In this document: in pieces, positions 1-10,350 of the stretch
How positions within the stretch are numbered: position 1 is the stretch's first letter
Layout of the letters: the number at the start of each line of letters is the position of its first letter
Origin: Thermoanaerobaculia bacterium
GTDB taxonomy: Bacteria; Acidobacteriota; Thermoanaerobaculia; Multivoradales; J023
Direction: 5' to 3'
NCBI GenBank assembly: GCA_030431255.1
Contig: JAUIJL010000003.1
Location: forward strand, 248,001-312,000
DNA length: 64,000 bases
The notes under the pieces: model-generated
Databases searched by the model: none
Seen by the model: the letters and a program-made list of their open reading frames with translations, nothing else
Told to the model about the DNA's origin: nothing
Made by a program: the position numbers and the translations under genes

Positions 1-1712
1 AACGGCCGGGAAAAGGTGTTTACGGCGCTCCTAAGCTGCCCGTGGCGACCAGCTACGTCATGCCTCGGCGCCCCTTGGCGTTGTTGGGATTGGGGCTGGC
101 GGTCGGCGCGGTTTTTCTCGCCTATTCCATGGTGGATCACTACTCCGGTGGAGTCTTTTTGTCCGGTGGGCCCCTATCCTCGGGACACGCCATGTTGGAA
201 CGGGATTGCGCGGCGTGCCACGGCGGATTCGAAGCGCCCACCAATGAAGCTTGCTCTACGTGTCACGAGAAATTCGGCGATCCCCTGGGCACCTATTCGT
301 TCGATGCCCACTATTTGTACCGCAGCAACGATTTTCAGCAGGTGGTGGCCTCGGAGCATGAAATGACCTGCGCCCAATGCCACACCGAGCACCAGGGGCG
401 GACGGCGACCTTGACCGCGATCGTCGACGCCCGCTGCTTGACCTGCCATCAAAACGGCTCGTTCGTGGACGGGCACCCGGAATTCGCCTTTGCGGAAGTG
501 CCGGACGGTGACGACGACGCGTTGAAATTCGGCCATGGATTCCATGTCAATGAGCTGATGAAAGATCGCGGCTTGGCGGATGTCGAGCAGGCGTGTCTGG
601 TATGCCACGAGCCGGAGCCGGATGGACGCCGGTTCGGAAAGATCGACTTCGATCTCCATTGTGAGTCTTGCCATCTGACCGCCGGCACCGCCACACCTCG
701 ACTGGCGGTCGCAGACGGCGAGGATCCGGCCACGGGAGGGCTCGGGGTCAGAACCTTGGCCGAGATTCGCGTCGAAGTGGGGCCGGGCGTCGATTGGGCC
801 TTCTACACGGATCCGACGGAATTCCGAGAAGCGGGTCGAAGCGTGGCGAAGACCACCATCTACCATGAAGACCCGTGGATCTTGCACAATCTGCGTCGCT
901 TGCGGGGTTTGCTCTACGAGGATGCCGGGTTGGCGGACCTCCTGGTGACCTCACCGGATGTGGCTGCGGGTGACCAACGCCTCCTCTACGAAGAGGCGAT
1001 ATCGACCCTGGAGGAGCAAATTCGGGGCCTGCGTGGGACCCCGAGCTCAGATCTTCAGGATCAGCTTCGAGACCTAGAGGGATTGCTCTTCAGGGCGCGC
1101 CAGGCCTTGGCCGATCCTTTTGCTCCATTGGATGAGACCGAGCTTCTGTTGGCGTTGAGCCAGCCCAAGGATCTACCGGAAGAGGTGCTCAGCGAGGCCG
1201 AGCTTTTGATCGGTGATTTGACGGAGCCTTGCACGGGTTGCCATTGGATCGAAGACGCCACCGTGGTCCGGGTGAACGGGGACCAGCGAACCCTGCACAA
1301 AGCCGAGTTCGACCATGCGGCCCATGTGATTCAACGGCGATGCTTGGACTGCCATCAGCAGATTCCGATTTTGGAGGTGGTCTCCGGTGCCGAGTCGGAT
1401 CCGGCGGCGGATCACGCGGGCATCCACAACCTGCCGACGATTGCTCAATGTCAGGAATGCCACCGGCCCCGTCAAGTCGTCAGCAGCTGTGTCACCTGCC
1501 ATCTCTTCCATCCGGACGCGGAGCGGCGGGCGAGCTTCCTTCGCTACGTCAAACCGGAGGACTTCGAGCGGCTCTCGACCTTGCGTGGCAACGTGGACCG
1601 TGGGCAGGCCGGCGAGCCGGTGGAGAGCATGAGCCTGCCCGGCATCGGTGAGGACGCAGAGTCTACAGACCTGACCCAAGAGCCGGCTGAAGCCGATCTG
1701 GGCGAGGAATAG
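1..1712 (+). CDS. Multiheme c-type cytochrome, 5' end beyond window
   Basis: Membrane-anchored multiheme cytochrome expected to carry electrons on the outer face of the inner membrane. I count ten CxxCH haem motifs: CAACH, CSTCH, CAQCH, CLTCH, CLVCH and CESCH in the first half, then CTGCH, CLDCH, CQECH and CVTCH near the C-terminus. About 190 residues without haem motifs, rich in Leu/Glu/Arg and probably helical, separate the two groups. A hydrophobic stretch (LALLGLGLAVGAVFLAYSM) precedes the first motif. Possible starts are GTG at 42 and ATG at 60, but neither has a Shine-Dalgarno sequence, and the frame is open to base 1 (reading ...PGKGVYGAPKLP before the GTG), so the protein probably begins outside the window. 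It is 10 nt upstream of the FHA gene and shares its operon. The exact cytochrome family is not assigned. Confidence 0.85.
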   Translation, partial: RPGKGVYGAPKLPVATSYVMPRRPLALLGLGLAVGAVFLAYSMVDHYSGGVFLSGGPLSSGHAMLERDCAACHGGFEAPTNEACSTCHEKFGDPLGTYSFDAHYLYRSNDFQQVVASEHEMTCAQCHTEHQGRTATLTAIVDARCLTCHQNGSFVDGHPEFAFAEVPDGDDDALKFGHGFHVNELMKDRGLADVEQACLVCHEPEPDGRRFGKIDFDLHCESCHLTAGTATPRLAVADGEDPATGGLGVRTLAEIRVEVGPGVDWAFYTDPTEFREAGRSVAKTTIYHEDPWILHNLRRLRGLLYEDAGLADLLVTSPDVAAGDQRLLYEEAISTLEEQIRGLRGTPSSDLQDQLRDLEGLLFRARQALADPFAPLDETELLLALSQPKDLPEEVLSEAELLIGDLTEPCTGCHWIEDATVVRVNGDQRTLHKAEFDHAAHVIQRRCLDCHQQIPILEVVSGAESDPAADHAGIHNLPTIAQCQECHRPRQVVSSCVTCHLFHPDAERRASFLRYVKPEDFERLSTLRGNVDRGQAGEPVESMSLPGIGEDAESTDLTQEPAEADLGEE

Positions 1713-1722
1713 GAGAAGTCAG

Positions 1723-2784
1723 GTGCCGGCTCGATTGATCAGCAAGGCGGGTAAGCTCAAGGGCGAATATTCGATCGACGACGAGGCGACCCTCGGCAGA
1801 AGCTCGCGAAACAGCATCGTGCTGAAACCGGAGCTGCTTTCGAACCGCCACGCCCGGATTTGGAAAGACTCCAAGCGGGGCTGCTATATGTTGGAGGATC
1901 TGAAGAGCTCCAACGGCACTCGGCTGGACGGCGAGCCGGTGCGTCGTTCCGAGCCCTTGGGGCATCTCCATGTGATTACCTTGGCGGAGCACTACGATTT
2001 CATTTTCATCGACGAGCAGCGGGTCGGTGACCGTCACCAGGGGGAAGGGCTGACCCCGGAGTCCGTGGCCCAAGCCGTGGCCCGTCGCATTGGAGAAACT
2101 TCGGAGATCACCCTGCTCGAAAACCTGCCCATGCCCCTTCCCGGTTTCTCCGCGGGACCGGGGGTCACTGAGGAGTCCCGAGAGCACACCATGTTGGAGA
2201 AGCTGTCCTTGCCGCTTCCCGGCTTCCTCAAAGGAAGCTCGGGAAGTGGGCCGATCGGGGGTGAATTCGGCGCTCGCGACGATGATCTGCCGACGGCACG
2301 CTTGGGGGATTCTCGGGTTTCCCCCGCCTCCATGGCGGGTCCCGCGGACCGTTCCGGCAGCTATGATGCGGCGCCGGTTCCGGGTCCGAGCAGGCGTCCA
2401 CCGATGCCGACCGTGAGCCTGGAGGACGAGCCGAAAGGTGCCGAGCCGGTATTGGTCGAGCAGCCCTCGGAATTCAGTGATACCTTCTTCTTAGAGATTT
2501 CAACCGAAGAGGGACCGATTCGCCATCGCCTGAAGGACGGAGACAATCTCGTCGGCAGGGATCCCCGGGCGGATATCCGGCCTTCCAGCCCAGAGGTCTC
2601 GCGTCGCCACGCGGTGTTCATGGTTTCCACGGGACGCTTGGCGGTCAAAGACCTGGGCAGCCGGAATAAGACTTTCGTCGAAGGGGAGGCCGTTTCCGGT
2701 GAAGTCGTTCTGAAACCCGGGCAAAGGGTAAGATTCGGTGCCTTGGAAGCCCGAGTCCTGGCAGCGGACGGTTGGGAGGAGTGA
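1723..2784 (+). CDS. Protein with two FHA domains
   Basis: Phosphothreonine-peptide binding adaptor of 353 residues. FHA domain 1 spans about residues 20-95 (GR at 25-26, SNRH at 40-43, NGT at 64-66). FHA domain 2 spans about 265-348 (GR at 278-279, SRRH at 293-296, and NKT in place of NGT at 315-317). The linker is Pro/Gly-rich and low complexity except for two near-copies of a short motif, LLENLPMPLPGF (131-142) and MLEKLSLPLPGF (157-168). GTG start at 1723 is preceded by AGGAGA at 1711-1716, which overlaps the end of the cytochrome gene. No signal peptide or membrane segment, so it is cytoplasmic. Its place between a cytochrome and an FHA-bearing reductase suggests a scaffold; that role is inference. 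Confidence 0.9.
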   Translation: MPARLISKAGKLKGEYSIDDEATLGRSSRNSIVLKPELLSNRHARIWKDSKRGCYMLEDLKSSNGTRLDGEPVRRSEPLGHLHVITLAEHYDFIFIDEQRVGDRHQGEGLTPESVAQAVARRIGETSEITLLENLPMPLPGFSAGPGVTEESREHTMLEKLSLPLPGFLKGSSGSGPIGGEFGARDDDLPTARLGDSRVSPASMAGPADRSGSYDAAPVPGPSRRPPMPTVSLEDEPKGAEPVLVEQPSEFSDTFFLEISTEEGPIRHRLKDGDNLVGRDPRADIRPSSPEVSRRHAVFMVSTGRLAVKDLGSRNKTFVEGEAVSGEVVLKPGQRVRFGALEARVLAADGWEE

Positions 2785-2786
2785 AG

Positions 2787-5066
2787 TTGAGCGATCAGGA
2801 AACCATGGATCTGCTGATTGTCGGAGGAGGTCCGGCCGGCTTGGCTGCGGCCTTGAGAGGCCACGAGCTGGGCCTCAAAGTCGTGCTGCTCGAGGCCGAC
2901 GATCTCATGCGTCGGATCCGTGACTATTCCAAGGACAAGCTGATCTTGCCGGGATTCGGGGGTGGCGACCATATGCGCTTTCCCGACGGTGGATCGCTGA
3001 TCAAACGCATGGCTTTCGGGCCGATCGACAAAGACGATTTGTGCGCCCTCTACAAAGAGCTGCGGCGAGATTCGGGTATCAACGTTCACGTCGGTGTGGA
3101 GCTTCTCGGGCTGACCAGGCAGGAGAGCGGTGACTACCAGGCTCGGGTTTTCGATCATCGGACGCGCATGGACGGGACCATCATCGCCAGGCACGTGGCG
3201 TTGGCCTTGGGCCGAGGTGTGCCACGTCGATTCGATATTCCGGGTGATACGGAGGGCATCTCTTTCCGCCTCGAGGATGCACGAAATTTTGTCGGCCAAC
3301 CGGCCTGTGTGATCGGCGGTGGAACCTCCGCGGCGGAGGCGGTGATCGCCATCTCCAACGCCAAGGTCGCTGCCAAGGACCGGACGGAAGTGTTCTGGTC
3401 GTATCGCGGGGACCGTCTTCCGAGGGTGTCTAAAGCCCTGGCGGAGGTCTTCTTCGAGGCCTACGCCGGCAACGGCAACATCCGTTACCATCCCCGAAGC
3501 GAGCCTTTGATGGTGTGCGTGGGAGACGACCGACGGCAATATTTGCTGCTGCGGTTGGACCGCAGGGTGATGCCGGGCCGTCCAGTGGAGACATCGGTCG
3601 TAGAATTCCCCAAAGAGCTTTGTGTGGCTTGTATCGGTGAGGACTTGCCCGAGGAGCTGTTGGCTTCCTTCGGTATCCGCATGGCCGTCGGGCGTCGGGG
3701 CAAGAAGCGCATGGTGGTCAATCGTTTTTTGGAAACCGAGCTGCCCAATGTCTATTTGATGGGCGACATTTTGAGCCAGGCCCATCTCGAAGCCGAGGAT
3801 TTCAGCGCCGATCCCAAGACCTTCAAAGAAGTTCGCCACCGGGGCAACATCAAAGCGGCTCTCAGGGACGGGGTTCTGGTGGCCCAGGTGGTTCGCCAGC
3901 GGGTGGACGGGGCCAGCGACATCAGCGTGGATGTGGGCGACGTCGCCGATCCGGAGCCGCCGGAGGAGGGGACCGGCCTGATCAGTGTCGACGTGATGGA
4001 CGAGACCCCTGAGGTGCCGGCCACCAGTGCTCGGCCGCCGAAGTCGGAGCAGAAACCGGCCGCTTGGTTGGTCGGGGTCCTGCCCGGGGGGATGGAGGAG
4101 GAAGAGCGGCCTTTGGCAGCGAATTCGATCACGACAATTGGTCGTCGCGGCTGCGATTTATCCTTCCCGGACGATACACTCATGTCCAAGAGCCATGCAT
4201 CGATTGCGGTCGGCGAGGACGGCGCAGTTTTGAGGGATGACGGCTCCGCCAATGGCGTCTTCCTCAAGGTTCGCTCGGATTCGAAGTCGAGCTTGATCGA
4301 TGGGGACCTCCTGCGTGCCGGGCGGCAATTTCTCCTGGTGCGCAAGAAAGAAAGCGGTTTTTCGTTGGTTCACTACGATGCCAAAGGGCGTGAGCTCGGT
4401 CAGCATGGCCTCAAATCGGGCACCGTGATCGCCGGCAGAAAGGCTCCGGATCTGATTCTCGACGCGAATGATGGAACTTTGTCCCGGAGGCAGCTGGTCT
4501 TCACCGTCGACACGGATACCCTCTTGGTCAAGGATCTGGCCAGCGCCAACGGCACGTTCCTGAGGGTCCGTGATTCGGTGCGTTTGCGCCACGGCGATGG
4601 TTTCCAGGTCGGGCGGCAACGGTTCTTGCTCAGCCTACGCCGGGATTCCGTCTTCGACGCCGGTCTTCAGAGGACGCGAAAGGACAAGGCCGAGTCTTCG
4701 GAGTGGACGGAGGCAGGCACGTCAGTGGCTCTCAAACGCGAGCCTTCCACCTCCGGCTCGTCAGCCGCCGTGGCGGCGGCTCCGCTGGTGATTTTTCAAC
4801 CTTCGGGAAAGCGTTTTCCGGTATTGCCTGGGCAGACCCTCTGTGAGGTGGCCGAGGCCAACGGTGTGCAGATCTCCGCGGAATGCCACTCTGGAGTCTG
4901 CGGTAGCGATCCCATTCGAATCATTTCCGGCCGGGAGAATCTAGAATCGCCTCCCGGCGACGGGGAGGCTGAGACTCTCGAAGAGTTGTGCGAGCTCGAG
5001 CCCGGCCCATGTCGATTAGCCTGTATGGCGCGGATCAAAGGACCGGTAGAGGTCGAGATTCTCTAG
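2787..5066 (+). CDS. FAD/NAD(P) reductase-FHA-FHA-[2Fe-2S] fusion
   Basis: Four-domain redox protein of 759 residues. Residues 1-370 are a thioredoxin-reductase/YpdA-like flavoprotein: FAD motif GGGPAG at about 13-18, NAD(P) motif GGGTSAAEA at about 177-185, and a C-terminal LMGD FAD motif at about 324-327. It has no redox-active disulfide at the usual TrxR site. Two FHA domains follow (about 445-515, with GR, SKSH and NGV; and about 545-610, with GR, SRRQ and NGT). The last 95 residues resemble a plant-type [2Fe-2S] ferredoxin with Cys700, Cys705 and Cys746, but the third ligand position is Asp708. Starts TTG 2772, GTG 2781 and TTG 2787 are in frame; AGGAG at 2777-2781 best fits 2787. It probably moves electrons between NAD(P)H and the neighbouring cytochrome, which is inference. 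Confidence 0.88.
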   Translation: MSDQETMDLLIVGGGPAGLAAALRGHELGLKVVLLEADDLMRRIRDYSKDKLILPGFGGGDHMRFPDGGSLIKRMAFGPIDKDDLCALYKELRRDSGINVHVGVELLGLTRQESGDYQARVFDHRTRMDGTIIARHVALALGRGVPRRFDIPGDTEGISFRLEDARNFVGQPACVIGGGTSAAEAVIAISNAKVAAKDRTEVFWSYRGDRLPRVSKALAEVFFEAYAGNGNIRYHPRSEPLMVCVGDDRRQYLLLRLDRRVMPGRPVETSVVEFPKELCVACIGEDLPEELLASFGIRMAVGRRGKKRMVVNRFLETELPNVYLMGDILSQAHLEAEDFSADPKTFKEVRHRGNIKAALRDGVLVAQVVRQRVDGASDISVDVGDVADPEPPEEGTGLISVDVMDETPEVPATSARPPKSEQKPAAWLVGVLPGGMEEEERPLAANSITTIGRRGCDLSFPDDTLMSKSHASIAVGEDGAVLRDDGSANGVFLKVRSDSKSSLIDGDLLRAGRQFLLVRKKESGFSLVHYDAKGRELGQHGLKSGTVIAGRKAPDLILDANDGTLSRRQLVFTVDTDTLLVKDLASANGTFLRVRDSVRLRHGDGFQVGRQRFLLSLRRDSVFDAGLQRTRKDKAESSEWTEAGTSVALKREPSTSGSSAAVAAAPLVIFQPSGKRFPVLPGQTLCEVAEANGVQISAECHSGVCGSDPIRIISGRENLESPPGDGEAETLEELCELEPGPCRLACMARIKGPVEVEIL

Positions 5067-5075
5067 GTGGTGAAT

Positions 5076-5660
5076 ATGGAACACTCTCATTTCTCTTATT
5101 CCATCCGACTCGCTGATTTGGGCGATGTGGCGTCCCTTCCAGGCATTGAACGGGCTGCGGCCCGCCTGTTTATCGACGTGGGCTATCCGAGCCTGGCGGA
5201 CCGCCAAGTCACCGGATTGTCGGTGCTGATCGCGGCCCAACGGGAAGAGCGTTTGTGGGTGGCGGTCGCCGGTGCCGACGAGCGTCCGTCGACCCGACGA
5301 CCATGGGCTGCCGGGGACGATCCCGACGAATCGCCGGTGGGTTTCGCGCTGATTTCCTTGGTGGACGGTCAGCCGCACCTCCAAGAGATGGACGTGCACC
5401 CCGAGCACGGTCAACGAGGCCTCGGTCGATCCCTGGTCAGCCGGGTCCTGGACCACGCCCGCGAGCAAGGCTATTCCCGAGTGACCCTCACTACCTTCCG
5501 CACCATCCCCTGGAACGCGCCCTTCTACCGCAAGATGGGTTTCCGGGACCTAGCCGCCGGCCGCATGGGGCCGGATCTAGAGGCCCTGGTGAACGAGGAG
5601 TCCAACCAAGGCCTACCAGCCGAAGACCGCGTGGTCCTGATTCACGACCTAGATCACTAG
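5076..5660 (+). CDS. GNAT-family N-acetyltransferase
   Basis: Acetyl-CoA dependent N-acetyltransferase of 194 residues. The GNAT core is visible as the strand EMDVHP followed by the acetyl-CoA pyrophosphate loop RGLGRSL, and later the WNAPFYRKMGF motif typical of motif B. Substrate is not predictable. An in-frame GTG at 5067 directly abuts the reductase stop, but ATG 5076 is preceded by AGGTGG at good spacing and is preferred. The gene ends the FHA/cytochrome operon, so it may modify a partner protein there or simply be co-transcribed. Its stop codon overlaps the stop of the convergent helicase gene by 4 nt. Confidence 0.85.
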   Translation: MEHSHFSYSIRLADLGDVASLPGIERAAARLFIDVGYPSLADRQVTGLSVLIAAQREERLWVAVAGADERPSTRRPWAAGDDPDESPVGFALISLVDGQPHLQEMDVHPEHGQRGLGRSLVSRVLDHAREQGYSRVTLTTFRTIPWNAPFYRKMGFRDLAAGRMGPDLEALVNEESNQGLPAEDRVVLIHDLDH

Positions 5661-7855
5661 CGACCCGAGATTTCGCCCCTCAGCCGCTCTGCGAGCAGTG
5701 AGCGTCGACGCTTGGAGGTTTGTTGGTGCACGGCGATGTCGAGGGCCCGTCGGCTGCCGACGATGATCACCAATTTGCGTCCACGGGTGACGGCGGTGTA
5801 GATGAGATTGCGCTGCAGCAGGGTGAAATGCTGGGTGTGCAATGGAATCACCACGCACGGATACTCGCTGCCTTGGCTTTTGTGGATGGAGCAAGCGTAG
5901 GCCAACGCCAGCTGGTCGAGGGATGCGAAGGGGTAGATGACGGTCCGGCCGTCCATGTCGATCGTCGCCCGCTGCTCCTGGAGATCGAATCCGATCACCC
6001 TGCCGATATCGCCGTTGAAGGTCCCGAGGTCGTAGTTGTTGCGCCGTTGCATCACCCGGTCACCGGTGCGCAGCAGGTGGCCACCGCGCTGGATTTCCGT
6101 TCCTCCGGAGTTGAGCAAGGCCTGGATCTCGGCGTTGAGGTTAGCGGCGCCGAGCAGACCCCGTTGCATGGGGGTGAGAATTTGGATGTCTGACATAGCA
6201 TCTAGGCCGAAGTGATTGGGAATCCGATCTGAGACCAGACGCCGGATGACGTCGAGAATCGGCTCTGGATCGGACCGCTCAATGAAGTAGAAGTCACTGT
6301 CTTCGTCACCTCTAGCCGCGTTGATCGGCATCAAGCCGGCGCGGATGCGGTGGGCGTTGACGACGATTTGGCTGGCTTGAGCTTGACGAAAGATCTCGGT
6401 CAGTCGGGCGACCTCTACGACCCCCGAATCGATGAGATCGGCGAGGAATCGCCCGGGGCCGATGGAGGGAAGCTGGTCCACATCTCCGACCAAAAGCAAA
6501 CGGGTGTCGTCGTCGAGGGCCTTGACCAGGGAGTAGGCCAGGGAGAGGTCGAGCATCGACGCTTCGTCGACCACCACCAGGTCGGCGGTCAGCGGGTTGT
6601 CCGGACCCCGCATGAATCCGCCCGTATCCGGGCGAACCTCGAGCAGACGGTGCAGGGTTTTGGCGTCTTGGCCCGTAGATTCCTGGAGCCGTTTAGCGGC
6701 ACGTCCCGTGGGCGCCGCCAACAGGATCTTGACGTCCTTGCGCTGCAGGATGTCCAGGACGCCGCGGACCAACGTGGTCTTACCCGTGCCCGGTCCGCCC
6801 GTGAGCACCATCACCTTGGCGGTCAAAGCCTTGGCCAGGGCCGATCTCTGACCGCTCGCCAGCTCGATCGAGGTCTTCTGCTCGTACCATTGAATCGCTC
6901 GATCCGTGTCCAGGTTGAAGGGCAGCCGAGTTTGGGCGGTCAAGGCTCGGAGCCTTTGGGCGAGGCCCGCCTCGGTGCGTTCGAGCCACCGTGGGTAGAT
7001 GGCGTCACCGACGATGTGGGCCGCCTTGCCCTCGAATCCGGGGATCGGCACCAGCTCCAGCTGGTCGTTGTCTAACAGCCGCTCAATACCCCGCTGAACG
7101 GTCGGAGGGTCGACCTGCAGCAGGTCCGTCGAGCCCTCGATCAGCTCCAGCTGCTCGACGAATCCATGGCCACTGTCCACGGCCTGTTGCAACACGTGCA
7201 GAATTCCCGCCTCCACCCGCTCGGGCGCATCGGCCGCGACCCCGGCCAAACGGGCCATTTTGTCGGCGGTTTTGAAGCCGATGCCGCGCAGGTCCTGGGC
7301 CAGCCGATGGGGTGTGGTTTTCACCACCCGCAGGGCGTCCTCGCCGTAAACCTCGTGGATCTTGGCGGCGTGCTTGGCGGAGACGCCGTGTCCTTGGAGG
7401 AAGACCATCAAATCCCGCACCCGGCTCTGGGTCTGCCACGCGTCGCGGATGCGAGCGCTACGGACCTTGCCGATGCCTTCGACCTCGCGCAGCCGCTCGG
7501 GCTCGGAGTCGATGATTTCCAAGGTATCGATGCCGAAGGTCTGCACCAGCCGTTTCGCCATGGCCGGCCCGATGCCCTCGACCAAACCCGACGACAAATA
7601 TCGCTCAATGCCGATGAAGGTGGTGGGGCGGACCGTCTTAAAGCTCTCGACCTTAAATTGCTTGCCGAAGCGAGGGTCCTTGGTCCACTGGCCTTCGACC
7701 GACAGGGTTTCTCCCGGCTGGGTCCCGAAGAGGTTGCCGACGACGACCACCTCGCCCTTGGCGCGGACGGTCATCTGAGCCACCGTCCAGCCGGTTTCCT
7801 CGTTGCTGTAGATCAGCCGGTCGATCACCCCTTCGAGCTTGTTTTCCTGTTTCAC
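5657..7855 (-). CDS. recD2: RecD2-like ATP-dependent DNA helicase
   Basis: 5'-3' superfamily 1 DNA helicase of 732 residues, near the usual RecD2 length. The N-terminal region (about 80-215) carries helix-hairpin-helix repeats (VEGIGPAMA, VEGIGKVRS, LRGIGFKTA), which separate RecD2 from RecBCD-type RecD. The motor has Walker A GGPGTGKTT at about 353-361, a Walker B DEAS near 427, a motif III region GDVDQLPS, and a C-terminal UvrD-like segment ending in the IHKSQGSE and YTAVTRG motifs. No RecB or RecC is present. The role is likely in DNA damage tolerance. Transcribed alone; it converges on the GNAT gene. Confidence 0.93.
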   Translation of the reverse strand: MKQENKLEGVIDRLIYSNEETGWTVAQMTVRAKGEVVVVGNLFGTQPGETLSVEGQWTKDPRFGKQFKVESFKTVRPTTFIGIERYLSSGLVEGIGPAMAKRLVQTFGIDTLEIIDSEPERLREVEGIGKVRSARIRDAWQTQSRVRDLMVFLQGHGVSAKHAAKIHEVYGEDALRVVKTTPHRLAQDLRGIGFKTADKMARLAGVAADAPERVEAGILHVLQQAVDSGHGFVEQLELIEGSTDLLQVDPPTVQRGIERLLDNDQLELVPIPGFEGKAAHIVGDAIYPRWLERTEAGLAQRLRALTAQTRLPFNLDTDRAIQWYEQKTSIELASGQRSALAKALTAKVMVLTGGPGTGKTTLVRGVLDILQRKDVKILLAAPTGRAAKRLQESTGQDAKTLHRLLEVRPDTGGFMRGPDNPLTADLVVVDEASMLDLSLAYSLVKALDDDTRLLLVGDVDQLPSIGPGRFLADLIDSGVVEVARLTEIFRQAQASQIVVNAHRIRAGLMPINAARGDEDSDFYFIERSDPEPILDVIRRLVSDRIPNHFGLDAMSDIQILTPMQRGLLGAANLNAEIQALLNSGGTEIQRGGHLLRTGDRVMQRRNNYDLGTFNGDIGRVIGFDLQEQRATIDMDGRTVIYPFASLDQLALAYACSIHKSQGSEYPCVVIPLHTQHFTLLQRNLIYTAVTRGRKLVIIVGSRRALDIAVHQQTSKRRRSLLAERLRGEISGR

Positions 7856-7895
7856 GATGGGGGAATTCTAAGCCATGCTCGGATAGGATGGCCCC

Positions 7896-10344
<2,449 letters not shown>

Positions 10345-10350
10345 CCCGGG

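Noticed and set aside
3621-3635. CVAC pair in the flavoprotein as a thioredoxin-reductase active disulfide
   Set aside because: It falls in a core strand near the end of the flavin domain, not in the NADPH-domain position where TrxR has its CxxC, so it is probably coincidental.
2361-3839. 492-codon antisense frame across the FHA and reductase genes
   Set aside because: Opposes two genes with strong domain signatures; no ribosome site and no recognisable motif.
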